A stretch of 64,000 nucleotides of DNA from Nonlabens ulvanivorans (GCF_000755285.1 NZ_BBMK01000007.1:1-64000); one strand, 5' to 3'; shown: positions 30,524 to 40,954, counted from the stretch's first letter. A program made the numbers and translations. Notes: generated by a model from the sequence alone, not told the origin.

Positions 30524-32924
30524 TTAATCGTTATTTATTAATCCTATATTCTTTTGATCAGTACCTGCATTTATAAGACCTGATCCTTCTCTAACTTTAA
30601 AATTTTCTGTGTTTTCCCATTTGGGATTAAAACGCTCTAAATTTATTTCTTGAGCATTAGCACTTAATTTTACCTTACCACTATTATAGACCACACAATT
30701 TTCTATTATATGATGATTTCCCTTAAGTTGAACGATACTAGTGGTCTCTCTTGAGTTATCTAGAACTGAATTTTTGATGTGGACATTCTTTATTCCGTTT
30801 ACCTTAATAATTCTACCTTTCTCTGAATCATCTACTCTATAAAAAACACAGTGATCTATTAAAAGATTACCACCGCTAGTACTAGGTTCTATACCTGATC
30901 TCGTATAATTGACTGCAAATTGCTCAATGTCTACGAATAGACTGTTCTGGATTATGATGTGCTCGGCATTATATTTACCAGCTTCATCTTTTTCATAGGA
31001 AAGGTTAAGTCCTCGATAAGAATCTTTAAACGTTGAATTCTTAATTGAAAGGGTATCTGCCTTTGTACCTGCATATGCTTTAAAAATGGCACCACCATCA
31101 GAGTTTTTAAAATTTACAAAAGTGACATCATCTAAATAAAGGTTGTATAAATCGCTTGAGGAGCTATTAGAAGAAGTAATACCATATTTAACCGTTTCAG
31201 ACGAAGCGTGTCCGTCAATATGAATTCCATTAATCTTTACCTCTTTAGCACCATTTAATCTAAAAATATATTGAGCGTCTTATCTGCCTCTTCACTAATT
31301 TTTAAAAAGGTTTTATCATTTCCATGCCCTACAATTGAAAGGTCTTGAGAAACTTTAATTGCTTTAGTAATAAAGTAATCTCCAGCTGTCAAATTAAGTA
31401 TGGTAGGTCCAGACATATTTTTATTGCTTTTTCAAGAGTTTTCTCGCCTGGAGCGACATCCACAACTGTAACAGCAATATCTTGTGATAAGTTTCTTAGT
31501 TCATCTATTTTAATAAAACTAACACCTGCTTGTGAGGTTAATGCGATAGCTGGCTTAAAATTACCTGGTACAATTGCGCCAGCTCTAAGTTGGGATCTTA
31601 ATGCACCGGTAGCATCTACTCTCACCTTGGGACTAGTTTTCACAGCTGTCAATAACTCATCACTGTCTGCAGTAGGAATATAAATTCCATTTGCAGCTTC
31701 TAACTTAAAATCAACGACATCTACACCATCAAAATCTTCAATTAATGAAGAGTTTACCTTATTTCCTGCTAACGAAATACCACTTATATCGTCGCCAGCA
31801 AAAATGGCTAAACCACGATTTGAATTGTAAATCAAGTTATTTTCAAATTTGGTATTCAAGGGAGCGACTGTAGCATTACTTCTAGAGCCTATACTTAATG
31901 TAACCGGTGAGCAATTAATGATCGTATTGTTTTGAATAATTCCATCTACCACAGGATCGTATTCGTTCAATTTAGAATTTGGAATTCCGTTCATGACACA
32001 AATAGGAGCACGTAAATCTTTTCCTGTAGTTCCTATAATAATATTGTTACGCACAATATTACCCTTATTGATCATACGTATACCACCTGTATTAGGCAAA
32101 TTATTCCCGATAATTACGTTACCTTCAATAATGTTATTATCACCGTGTCTTAAGGTTATGGTTCCTTCACTTTCCAGAATCAAATTGTTGCGCACTACGT
32201 TGTGTGCTGATTTAATAGAGATAATCTCCATCTCACCACTACATCTCTCAAAAAAATTGTTTTCTACAACGGTTCTAGAAGACTGTTTTGAATAGGTAGA
32301 TGTGCCTATTCTAATCGTTTCTCCACCATTAAAACCTAACGGCAATCGTTCACCAAAATAATTGTGATCTATTCTGTGATTATTATCAATGCTATTCTTT
32401 AATCGCACCGCTATGGCTGGTCCTTTATTAAGTTTACCTAAAAGACTACAATGATCTACTCTATTATTTTTACCATGTAAAGCAATGTAATAGTTGGTAA
32501 TTTCTCTAGAATCTGGATTTACATTAATAATAGCACAGTTAGTTAATCTAGAATTAGTTGCTGGGGGGGTATCACTATCTGCCTCAAAACGTACAACGTT
32601 ATTTTTACCTACGTTACCATTTTCAAACCATAATCCATGTACTTCTAAATAATCACCACCTATTCTCAAGGTTGAATTTCCTGTAAGTTTTACGCTTCCT
32701 GCTGTTTCAGATTTTAATACGATAGGCATTTGTGCGGTTCCTATCGCTTTAAATTTAATATCGACATCTTTCCATTCCTTGTTAACCATAACGATCGTAT
32801 CGCCTGGCTGTGCCTTTTTAATAGCTTCAGAAAGTTGACTGGCGTCATTCACTGGTATAGTCTGCGCTTTCGCGAAAGCAAAGCTCAATACAAACCAAAT
32901 GACTATGTTGACTTTAATTTTCAT
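30524..32924 (-). CDS. Two-domain PL6-family alginate lyase, two frame breaks
   Basis: About 800 residues after repair: two right-handed beta-helix domains, as in two-domain PL6 enzymes. The signal peptide ends 'FAFAKAQ' and is partly encoded by a copy of the 16-bp palindrome. Domain 1 motifs: 'HGLWFENGNVGKNNVVRFEA' (parts), 'RVDHCSLLGKLNKGPAI', 'FNGGETIRIGTS', catalytic Lys in 'EIISIKSAHNVVRNN' and catalytic Arg in 'ITLRHGDNNIIEGN'. Domain 2 begins near 31420 ('MSGPTILNLTAGDYFITKAI') and lies in two further frames with no internal ATG of use, ending 'IGLINND'. Breaks: T5 at 31418-31422 and A5 at 31262-31266, one base missing at each; repaired length is a multiple of three. A G7 at 32563-32569 adds one Pro ('DTPPATNSR'). 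It overlaps the SusD stop (TAATG). Confidence 0.92.
32865..32880. repeat. 16-bp palindrome, 15/16
   Basis: Reads CGCTTTCGCGAAAGCA. It encodes the end of the PL6 signal peptide (AFAKAQ). Confidence 0.9.
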
Positions 32925-34413
32925 TAATAACCTACATTTTGTGCTACTGATGGATTCAAATCTATCTCATATTGAGGTATAGGTAACAGTGTTTGAAACT
33001 GCTGTATAGGCTGCGTGTTAAATGCAGTCTCATTAGGATCATTATACTGAAAATCTGTTACAAAGTGATTGTTCATAACAGTAACTGCACGATCTGTACG
33101 CAAAAGATCAAACCATCTGTGATTTTCGAAAGCAAATTCTTTACGTCTTTCTTCTTCTAATGCTAGTTTAAAATCAAAATAAGTACTCGTCTGACTAGAA
33201 GTAAGTACTGATTGTCCTGCTCTTAATTTCACATCATCAACATAGCCTATAGCCTCAGTATTAGGACCACCGTTGTTTTCATTAATAGCTTCAGCTAATA
33301 ATAAAATAACATCGGCATATCTAGAAATCACCCAATCATTAGGTGCATCATCTACATTAGAAAACGTACTGTTATACTTGCTTACAAATCTTTCTACGTT
33401 TGTATTGCCACTGTTATCTACCATGATACGGCAAAATTTGTTCTTGCTCTAGGATCGTTTGCCGCATATAAGGCTTCCATACCTTCGGTAGGTACATTTA
33501 ACTCATCACCACCACCAAAGATGACAGCATTTTCACTTTGTAAGGGTGAAAATAGATTTGCAAAAGGTGAACCTAATCCTAGTAATCCAGATTGATAACG
33601 TACAGCAAATAAAATTTCATCATTGTATTCATTATTAAAATCAAATACATCTTCATAATTATCCAGTAACATTTTACCACTTAAGGTAGCAACATCTCTC
33701 AATACAGTTTCTGCTCTTGCAACGCTAGTTGCAGATCCTTCAGTTAGAAGTGCTTTACCTAGTTCAGCACCGGCAGCCCATTTTGTAGCTCGGCCTACTT
33801 CACTACTTCCATATGCTTCTGGCAGGTTATTGTAAGCAAATTCTAAATCTTCAATAATCACTTCATATGCTTCTTCTATACTCTTACGTTCTAAATTTCT
33901 GGCATCTGATGCATCAATGGTCTCTGTAATTACAAATACACCACCATATAATCTTACCAAATTAAATAAGGAATGTGCTCTTAAGAAACGTGCTTCTCCT
34001 TCATATTGGGCTGCTAGGTCTATATCATCAACAACCGCTAGATTCTCTAGAACATGGTTGCTTAGACCTATAGTCTTATAACTAGCTCTCCAATAACTAG
34101 CTGTAAATTCATTCAAAGGATTAGAAACAAAACGATCTAACTGTCTATAAGGGACATTTGCATTTACTGAGTTATCAAAGCTAAGCTGCGTATTATCACT
34201 ACGTAATTCTGTAACTATCCATTCATCTAATTGTTTAAGATGTAAAGAGTTATAGATTCCTATCACTCCTAGATTTACTTCATTAGAATTGGAATAAAAA
34301 CCATCTGCACCTATATCTGATATGGGCTGTAAATCAATAGGATCATCACAAGATTGAAAACCTACAATAATGGCTAGTACTGCTGTTATTTTAATTATAT
34401 AATTCTTCATCAT
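32924..34413 (-). CDS. SusD/RagB-family lipoprotein of the alginate PUL, frame broken
   Basis: About 496 residues after repair. Lipoprotein signal 'IIVGFQSC', then 'DDPIDLQPISDIGADGFYSN', helices with 'QYEGEARFLRAHSLFNLVRLYGG' (in parts) and the C-terminal RagB/SusD signature 'LALEEERRKEFAFENHRWFDLLR'. The break near 33420-33430 lies between 'ARTNFAVS' and 'MVDNSGNTNVERF'; adding one base restores length mod 3. It starts eight bp after the SusC stop and overlaps PL6 by one base. Confidence 0.92.
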
Positions 34414-34421
34414 TGTTTTTT

Positions 34422-37400
34422 TTAGAAAGTAATATCGATTCCTGCTGCAAATTGTCTTGTTAATGGGTCAGCACCTCTTTGGTAACCTGAAACTAATGGA
34501 GATGCGTATTGACTAGAAGTACGTAATGCTTCTGGATTATTTCCATAGTAATCATCTGCAAAGAAGTAAAGTAAATTTTGAGCTGATGCAAAGATTCTTA
34601 CTGAATCTAAACCTAAAGTTTCTGTTACCTTATCATTAAAAGTGTAACCAAAAACAGCTTCTCTTAATGCTATATAACTAGCATCCTGGATTAAGTAATC
34701 TGTTGCGGTCCATTCACGACCATTTCTACCAGTAGGTAAAGAAGCAGGAATGTCTTCATGCACCCATCTATTTTGTAAAAAGTCGCTTTGAAGAGTCCTT
34801 GTTTCTAAATAAAAACCATCTCCATAGTATACCTCAGCACCATGGCTACCTTGCCATAAGAAGTAAAGGTCAAAACCTTTGTATTTGAATGTATTACTTA
34901 TTCCCCCCCAAGTAAAGTCTGGAAAAGGACTTCCTAGTGTAGTTCTATCTGCAGTGGTAATAACACCATCACCATTAATATCTGCTACTCTAATTCCTCC
35001 TGGCGCATCTTCTGCAGAACTCGCATTCAATGGATCATCAATCTCTGCTTGACTTTGCCATACACCTATAGAACGATATCCATAAAATTGTATCGCTTCT
35101 TCTCCAACTCGAGAAATATATTGATCTTCTCTTTCACCATTATTAATAAATTGCTCTTCACCACCTAGAGAAATCAATTTATTTTGATTTGTACTTATGT
35201 TAGCAGATGCTACCCAATTCAATTCACCAAAGTCAAAGTTTGTACTTACCACAAATTCAAATCCTTGATTCTGAATCTTACCTACATTATTAATAAAGCT
35301 GTCGTGACCTGTAGCATAAGACACATTTTGATTAAGTAATAAGTCTTGAGTTAACGCATAATAATAATCTGCGGTAAATGAGATTCTCTTATCTAGTATA
35401 GAAGCATCTATACCTAAGTCATAAGAATCTGTTTGTTCCCAACTGATGCTTCTATTTGCAAGAACATCACCATTTTCAGCAAGACCGGATATAATCGATC
35501 CAGCACCTTCACCTAATGAATAATTAGTAGGGAATAAAAGATTTGTAAAAGAGTAGTTATCAATATTGTTGTTACCTACAACACCATAACTAGCTCTTAA
35601 TTTTAATTGATTTAAAAATGAGATGTTTTCATTAAAGAACTTCTCGTTGTGCACATTCCATCCAGCACTTGCCGAAGGGAAAAAACCATATTTATTATTA
35701 GGCCCAAAAAGTGAACTACCATCTACTCTTGCCGCAAAGGATAATAAATATTTATTATCATAACCATAGTTTACACGCGCTAATCCAGATAACAACCCTA
35801 TCTCTTCTTTAAGGGTAAAAGTGTTGTCTGCATCTATTATAGTAGCAGCATTAATAGTAGATATATAATCTGTAGGGAAATTTGAGCCTAAAATAGATGA
35901 AGTTTTTAAGAATGTATATTCATAGGTTCCTCCTGCTAATGCATTAAAGTCATGTTTTCCTTTAGAATAATTATAATCTAAAGTATGCTCTGTGATAACT
36001 CTGTTACGTATAGAGTTTACATCCTCAGAAAATGACTGCCCATCTCTTCTCGCTATTGAGTTTCTAAACTCTTCATCATTTCTCATCCTTAAATAAGCTC
36101 CTATTCTACCTTTATAATTAAGGTTTTTTGCTACTTTCCAATCTAGCTTACCATCTGCCACAAATCGATACTCATATCGAACTCTTTTCTCATTTTCTAA
36201 ACGTGCAAGTGGATTATTATTATTAGTTCCCCAAATACTAGATTGAGTAAAATCTTGTTGATCACCATTTTCATCTATATAACTGAAATCTAAATTTCTA
36301 AAATGTCTAGCATGTGCATAACTACCTACTGGCTCTCCAGTTAAGTCACTAGAAAATTGATTATGACGTGGAGCAAAGAATCCATAATTACGTGCAAAAT
36401 CAGAAAACTGTTGAGCGCTACGACGTTGTCTTGAATAAGAAGGTCTAAAATTCAAACCTAACTTTACTTTATCACTCAATTTAGTATTGAATCTAGCTTG
36501 AAGATTCAAAGCTCGATACTCATTATCTTTTACTAATCCTTCATCCTGTACAAACTGACCTGAGAAATAGTATTTGGTAAGTCTACTACCACCACCGACA
36601 TCAAATTGATAATTCTGTATAGTAACATCTTCTCTTTTTGCCTCTTCTAACCAGTCCGTACCATTTCCACTGGCACTTGTATTTTGAGCTAATATACGTC
36701 TAGCTATTTCTAAGTTAGAATAACCTATTACCGCTGGATCACGATTCTCGTTAATCGCATTTGCATTTTCTGCCAGTTGACGTTCATTGCGTGTAAAGTC
36801 TGTAAATTCAGTCGTATTTAATAAATCTGGTAAACGCAATACAGATTTTACACCTGTAAACGCTTTAAAGCTAAAGCTAGGTTCACCATCACCATCCTTT
36901 GTAGTTACTAGAATAACTCCATTAGCTCCACGAGATCCATATAGAGCAGCAGAACTAGCGTCTTTAAGAACCTCTATAGATTTAATAGAACTAGGATTAA
37001 TAAACTCTAACGCATCTTCAATCGGGAAACCATCTACCACTATTAAAGGACTACTACTAGCTGTAATAGAAGAAAGCCCACGTATACTAATTTGTGGTGC
37101 CTCACCTACTTGACCAGATGTATTTGTTATTTGAACACCTGCAAGCTTACCTTTTAAGGCATCTGCAACACCAGAGTATGAGAGATCGTCTAAGTTTTCA
37201 TTTTTAAGTTGAGCAACAGAATTTGTTAAGTTACTCTTTGAAGATTTTCCATAAGCTACAACAATAACTTGATCTAACGTCTCTTGATCTTCTTGCATAA
37301 TGACTTCAAAAAAGTTCTTATCACCTACAAGAACATTAACTGTTTTAAAACCTAAAGAACTTACAACTAGAACATCATCTGGTTTTGCCTGAATGGTAAA

Positions 37401-37577
37401 CTTACCGTCCAAGTCTGTAACAGATGCTCTATTTGTATTCAAAATTTGAATGGTAGCACCCAGAATAGGTTCTAAGTCTGCACCTGAAGTCACTGTCCCA
37501 GTAACCTCTTTTAAGTCTTGAGCTATAGAAATAGCTGGTAAAATAAATAGACAGATGATGAAAAGAATTTTTCTCAT
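34422..37577 (-). CDS. SusC-family TonB-linked transporter of the alginate PUL
   Basis: 1051 residues from ATG 37577 ('MRKILFIICLFILPAISIAQ' signal). An upstream in-frame TTG at 37634 is not used. Regulatory-like domain about 25-100, plug with 'DALKGKLAGVQITNTSG', 'ISIRGLSSI', 'PLIVVDGFPIEDAL' and 'VLKDASSAALYGSRGANGV', then the barrel ending 'RQFAAGIDITF'. The frame is intact. A C7 at 34913-34919 gives 'FTWGGISNTF' where one Gly is usual. First gene of the alginate operon, importing alginate oligosaccharides. Confidence 0.95.
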   Translation of the reverse strand: MRKILFIICLFILPAISIAQDLKEVTGTVTSGADLEPILGATIQILNTNRASVTDLDGKFTIQAKPDDVLVVSSLGFKTVNVLVGDKNFFEVIMQEDQETLDQVIVVAYGKSSKSNLTNSVAQLKNENLDDLSYSGVADALKGKLAGVQITNTSGQVGEAPQISIRGLSSITASSSPLIVVDGFPIEDALEFINPSSIKSIEVLKDASSAALYGSRGANGVILVTTKDGDGEPSFSFKAFTGVKSVLRLPDLLNTTEFTDFTRNERQLAENANAINENRDPAVIGYSNLEIARRILAQNTSASGNGTDWLEEAKREDVTIQNYQFDVGGGSRLTKYYFSGQFVQDEGLVKDNEYRALNLQARFNTKLSDKVKLGLNFRPSYSRQRRSAQQFSDFARNYGFFAPRHNQFSSDLTGEPVGSYAHARHFRNLDFSYIDENGDQQDFTQSSIWGTNNNNPLARLENEKRVRYEYRFVADGKLDWKVAKNLNYKGRIGAYLRMRNDEEFRNSIARRDGQSFSEDVNSIRNRVITEHTLDYNYSKGKHDFNALAGGTYEYTFLKTSSILGSNFPTDYISTINAATIIDADNTFTLKEEIGLLSGLARVNYGYDNKYLLSFAARVDGSSLFGPNNKYGFFPSASAGWNVHNEKFFNENISFLNQLKLRASYGVVGNNNIDNYSFTNLLFPTNYSLGEGAGSIISGLAENGDVLANRSISWEQTDSYDLGIDASILDKRISFTADYYYALTQDLLLNQNVSYATGHDSFINNVGKIQNQGFEFVVSTNFDFGELNWVASANISTNQNKLISLGGEEQFINNGEREDQYISRVGEEAIQFYGYRSIGVWQSQAEIDDPLNASSAEDAPGGIRVADINGDGVITTADRTTLGSPFPDFTWGGISNTFKYKGFDLYFLWQGSHGAEVYYGDGFYLETRTLQSDFLQNRWVHEDIPASLPTGRNGREWTATDYLIQDASYIALREAVFGYTFNDKVTETLGLDSVRIFASAQNLLYFFADDYYGNNPEALRTSSQYASPLVSGYQRGADPLTRQFAAGIDITF

Positions 37578-37620
37578 AAAAACATTTTGTTTCACAGAAA
37601 TCCTCACGCATGCAAATAGA

Positions 37621-37632
37621 GTCAAATTTGAC
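37621..37632. promoter_or_regulatory. 12-bp palindrome before alginate susC
   Basis: GTCAAATTTGAC, a perfect dyad, 44-55 bp before the SusC start codon. It is a candidate operator or activator site of the alginate operon; no binder is known to me. No UxuR-type operator is present in this upstream region. Confidence 0.35.
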
Positions 37633-37720
37633 AAATACTTAAGAGCAAAATCCCCTAAGACTATCTATTTTTACAAAGTGAAAGAGTTCTACTCTTTTAT
37701 TAATTATTATTACTTTATGT

Positions 37721-37750
37721 AAATAGCACGAGTGGCAGCTCGTGCTATTT
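37721..37750. terminator. Strong hairpin between the GntR gene and alginate susC
   Basis: AAATAGCACGAG and CTCGTGCTATTT form a 12-bp stem with loop TGGCAG. A T-run follows on the plus strand; on the minus strand the stem itself ends in TATTT. It lies five bp past the GntR stop (minus strand) and would isolate gntR from the alginate operon. Confidence 0.75.
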
Positions 37751-37754
37751 TTTA

Positions 37755-38474
37755 TTACTTTTTTGTGTATTTGCGCAATGCAGCAAAGTGAATATTTAAA
37801 GCTTCAAGAGCATCATCACTTTTTTTATTTTTAATAGCTTCTACGATATCGGTGTGCTCGCTTACTAGTTTAATAGCTTGCGTACGGTCACAGATATCTT
37901 CTTTATTGAAATGTCCTATGATATCTGGCACAATGATTTTCATTAAACCATATAAAACTGTGTTTTCACTCGCTTTTACTATAGCTAAGTGAAACTTCAT
38001 ATCTTCAATTAATGACGGTAATCCATTTGTAATACAGTCGACAAAGTTTTGATGAGCCTTTTCTAATTCTCTTAATGATTCATCAGAACACCTAGCAGCT
38101 GCTAGTTGAACTGCTTGAGATTCTATAATAACTCGAGTCTCAACTAGTGCACTAAAATCTGGAGTCTCTAAATCTAGAACATCGGTCATCATTGTATTCA
38201 TGGAAGGAACTCCTATCCCTGTGATTATAGAACCACTTTGTGGAAGTGTTTCTATAATTCCATAAAATTCTAATTTTTGAATTCCAGCTCTAATCTGGTT
38301 ACGACTTACACCTAGCTTTTCTGATAATTTTCTCTCAGATGGCAATTTATCACCAGCACCTAAATTATGCTTTTTTATAAGCGCACGTATTTCACTAACC
38401 ACATCGCTTTCAGGAGCTACATCGATTTCGTATTCCTGCTCTGGAATTACTAATTTGAGACCATGTTCTATCAT
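37755..38474 (-). CDS. GntR-family (FCD) uronate regulator, UxuR-like
   Basis: 239 residues. The winged helix 'IRALIKKHNLGAGDKLPSERKLSEKLGVSRNQIRAGIQKLEFYGIIE' (known by 'LPSERKLSEKLGVSR') is followed by an all-helical FCD ligand domain with metal-site His/Asp ('FHLAIVKAS', 'SEHTDIVEAI'). Family members UxuR/ExuR bind hexuronates; KDG-responsive relatives exist. The operator ATTGGT-N2-ACCAAT sits 19-32 bp before its own start, implying autoregulation, and the same operator lies before the uronate operon at 15712. So it probably represses uronate catabolism and is released by a uronate or KDG. Confidence 0.88.
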   Translation of the reverse strand: MIEHGLKLVIPEQEYEIDVAPESDVVSEIRALIKKHNLGAGDKLPSERKLSEKLGVSRNQIRAGIQKLEFYGIIETLPQSGSIITGIGVPSMNTMMTDVLDLETPDFSALVETRVIIESQAVQLAAARCSDESLRELEKAHQNFVDCITNGLPSLIEDMKFHLAIVKASENTVLYGLMKIIVPDIIGHFNKEDICDRTQAIKLVSEHTDIVEAIKNKKSDDALEALNIHFAALRKYTKK

Positions 38475-38492
38475 AAAACTATCCTTAAACGA

Positions 38493-38506
38493 ATTGGTTC
38501 ACCAAT
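38493..38506. promoter_or_regulatory. UxuR-type operator before the GntR gene
   Basis: ATTGGTTCACCAAT: perfect 6-base half-sites with a two-base spacer, close to the E. coli UxuR/ExuR operator shape. It lies in the 143-bp gap between eda and gntR, showing that gntR has its own controlled promoter. Confidence 0.8.
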
Positions 38507-38617
38507 CTGGTTGCCCAAATTAAAGTGATATCATAGATATTTCCAAATAATATGATTGTTAAATTTTCAAAATGACTAATTTTAACAACTTAAAATGCTA
38601 ATTTGTTAATAAGGTGG

Positions 38618-39274
38618 TTAAGATTGAATCTTTAACGCTGTTTTCACGGCTTTCTCTATATCTAGTTCCAATCCTTTAAAATCGCCATTATTGATTTTGA
38701 GTTTATCAAATAACTGACTTCCCATTCCCACGCAATTAACTCCAGCATTGAACCATTCACTTAAGCCATTTTCTGTAGGATTGATTCCACCTGTAGGCAT
38801 AATAGCTAGTTGAGGAAGGACTGATTTAACCGCTTTCGCGAAAGCGGAACCTATAACATTTGCAGGGAATATTTTAATCATCTCACAACCTAAATGCATT
38901 GCGGTTGTAGCCTCTGTGATCGTAGCAATTCCAGGTATATAAGCTATATTATTTTGAACACAATAATTGGCTAACTCAGGTACTAAACCTGGTGAAACGA
39001 TAAATTGAGCACCAGCCTCGACAAATTGAGCAGCTGTTTTTGAGTCATAAATAGTTCCTACACCTATAACCAAATCTTCATATTTATTAAAATGAGGTAT
39101 TATAGTCTTGAAAGTTTCAAGACCATTAAGACCGCGATTGACAAATTCAAATATGCGAACGCCGCCTTTATATGAGGCTTCAATTGTATTTATAACTACG
39201 GCTGCGTCTTGATGAAAGAAAACCGGTACAATTTTGTGCGATTTTGTTAATTGTATAAATTGAGTAATATCCAT
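38618..39274 (-). CDS. eda: KDPG aldolase (2-keto-3-deoxy-6-phosphogluconate aldolase)
   Basis: 218 residues. It splits KDPG to pyruvate and glyceraldehyde-3-phosphate. Seen: 'KIVPVFFHQDAA', 'FEFVNRGLNGLE', 'VGVGTIYDSKTA', 'QFIVSPGLVPELA' and the Schiff-base Lys in 'EMIKIFPANVIG'. Its ATG overlaps the kdgK stop by one base, so the two are translationally coupled. The perfect palindrome at 38831 encodes AFAKA in the helix after the catalytic Lys, without changing the length of this conserved region. Confidence 0.95.
   Translation of the reverse strand: MDITQFIQLTKSHKIVPVFFHQDAAVVINTIEASYKGGVRIFEFVNRGLNGLETFKTIIPHFNKYEDLVIGVGTIYDSKTAAQFVEAGAQFIVSPGLVPELANYCVQNNIAYIPGIATITEATTAMHLGCEMIKIFPANVIGSAFAKAVKSVLPQLAIMPTGGINPTENGLSEWFNAGVNCVGMGSQLFDKLKINNGDFKGLELDIEKAVKTALKIQS
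38831..38846. repeat. 16-bp palindrome, perfect
   Basis: Inside eda, encoding 'SAFAKAVK'. Confidence 0.95.
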
Positions 39275-40269
39275 TATCTTAATAGTCTACCAACGTTATT
39301 GCCTTTTACTAGCTCTTCTACTTCTTCCTTACTACTTAAATTAACATCACCTATTGTACTGTGTTTTAAAACAGATGCTGCTACACCAAATTCAACGGTT
39401 TCTTGAGCGTCTAAATTTAATAGGCCATAGATTAATCCTGCCATAAATGCATCTCCACCACCTATACGATCGACGATATTTTTCATGTCATAATTCTTAG
39501 AGGTATATAACTTACCATCTGTATAAAGTAAACCAGATAGTTCATTACGTGAAGCTGTCATTGCATTACGAACTGTTTTTGAAAAAGCCTTTATATGCGG
39601 ATATTTTTCCTGAACTTTATCACAATTAACCAGCCAGTCCTCATCTTGAATCCCTAGACAGTTTTCTAGATCAACTCTTCCACCTATTACCACGTCTGTT
39701 AACGCTACTAATCCTGGCATTATATCTAGCGGTTGTTTACCGTATTGCCACAAATTACGTCTATAATTAATATCTCCACTAGTGGTTACACCTCTTTCTT
39801 TTGCTTCTTTTAAGGCTCTAAGTGTAATGTCTGCAGCGTTTTGAGAAATTGCTGGTGTGATACCACTGTAGTGAAACCATGACGCGTCTTTAAACACGAC
39901 ATCCCAATTAATCTCATCTTCTTTAAGATGTACAAAAGTGCTATCAAAACGATCATAAACAATACGTGAAGGACGTTGCATAGCACCTGTTTCTAGATAG
40001 TAAACACCTAGACGACCTTCTTTACGCACGATACCTTCACCACTGACTCCATTAAGTTTTAAAAATCGTTCTACACGTTCTCCTAAATGATGATCTGGTA
40101 AAGCTGTAATATGAGTGCTATCTAAACCAAAATGAGCTAAAGAAACTCCTACATTTGCCTCTGACCCACCAAAAGTAACATCAAAATTTACTGTTTGAAA
40201 TAACCTTTTATAATCTGGAACAGTAAGTCTCATCAAGACTTCTCCTATAGTAACTACCTTTTGTTTCAT
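39274..40269 (-). CDS. kdgK: 2-keto-3-deoxygluconate kinase (PfkB family)
   Basis: 331 residues. It phosphorylates KDG to KDPG, the common step for alginate, glucuronate and unsaturated uronate breakdown. Seen: 'VTIGEVLMRLTVPDYKRLF', substrate-binding 'FGGSEANVGVSLAHFGL', and the PfkB catalytic motif 'DRIGGGDAFMAGLIYG' with the base Asp. First gene of the kdgK-eda pair; 220 bp of upstream sequence (40270-40488) holds its promoter and that of the plus-strand gene at 40489. Confidence 0.94.
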   Translation of the reverse strand: MKQKVVTIGEVLMRLTVPDYKRLFQTVNFDVTFGGSEANVGVSLAHFGLDSTHITALPDHHLGERVERFLKLNGVSGEGIVRKEGRLGVYYLETGAMQRPSRIVYDRFDSTFVHLKEDEINWDVVFKDASWFHYSGITPAISQNAADITLRALKEAKERGVTTSGDINYRRNLWQYGKQPLDIMPGLVALTDVVIGGRVDLENCLGIQDEDWLVNCDKVQEKYPHIKAFSKTVRNAMTASRNELSGLLYTDGKLYTSKNYDMKNIVDRIGGGDAFMAGLIYGLLNLDAQETVEFGVAASVLKHSTIGDVNLSSKEEVEELVKGNNVGRLLR

Positions 40270-40488
40270 ATTGTAATAAATGATAAACTTAATTAAGACA
40301 AACTTAAGCCTATACTGGTTATAATCTAAATAATAGAACTATCGTTTACCCTATTCGGAATGATAATGCCACTATAAATATACATGGACAGCAGCATTTT
40401 TAAAATTTAAAAAGATTTTAATACTAATGAATTATATTAGTAAGGTGAATGGTAAACCTCCTACTTAATTTATAGACTATATCGAACT

Positions 40489-40944
40489 ATGAGTAATAAT
40501 AGACTTGAAAAGAGTATCACAAAATTATATCGTGCTTTTCATAATGGCACTTTACATCCAGAATGTGCATGTCAATGTGCAGTAGGCAATATTTGCGATA
40601 ATAAAGATTTCTGGAAACATCTATCTGATGATCATGGTTCAATAAAACTTAATTATGTAGGTCAGGTAAATGAGAAACTAGGAAAACGTTTTAATGGCTA
40701 TTCACCTTCAGAACTTTTGCAGATAGAACAGGCTTTTTTGCAAGGTTGCGGTTATCAATTACCATTAAAACACAATCATTTTAAACCTCATAATCCTACA
40801 GATAAGACTGTGCAATTTGAAGGATTGTGTGCTGTCATTACAGTTTTATGTAAATTAGACGGGATACAAGATATAACTGATTACTCGAGGCTTTTTGAAA
40901 CTGATAATAATCGACCTGCATATTCGCTAGACTTAGTATTTTAA
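40489..40944 (+). CDS. Conserved Bacteroidota Cys-rich small protein
   Basis: 151 residues, no signal peptide or membrane segment. A Cys cluster 'HPECACQCAVGNICDN' near residues 18-33 and more Cys at 'GCGYQLP' and 'GLCAVITVLCKLDG' suggest metal or Fe-S binding. I recall close relatives in Bacteroidota annotated as NQR subunit F, but it has neither the FAD/NAD domains nor the length of NqrF, so that name is not used here. It stands alone, divergent from kdgK, with a terminator after it. Confidence 0.8.
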   Translation: MSNNRLEKSITKLYRAFHNGTLHPECACQCAVGNICDNKDFWKHLSDDHGSIKLNYVGQVNEKLGKRFNGYSPSELLQIEQAFLQGCGYQLPLKHNHFKPHNPTDKTVQFEGLCAVITVLCKLDGIQDITDYSRLFETDNNRPAYSLDLVF

Positions 40945-40954
40945 TATACAAGTT

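Noticed and set aside
31345..31683. Open frame of 112 codons on the plus strand inside the PL6 gene
   Set aside because: It is antisense to a strongly supported lyase with catalytic motifs and has no promoter, ribosome site or recognisable domain. The same holds for long antisense frames at 19652-20083, 36787-37113, 31993-32295, 61607-61951 and 60793-61077.
40489..40944. Naming the Cys-rich gene NqrF
   Set aside because: The domain layout and length of NqrF are not there.
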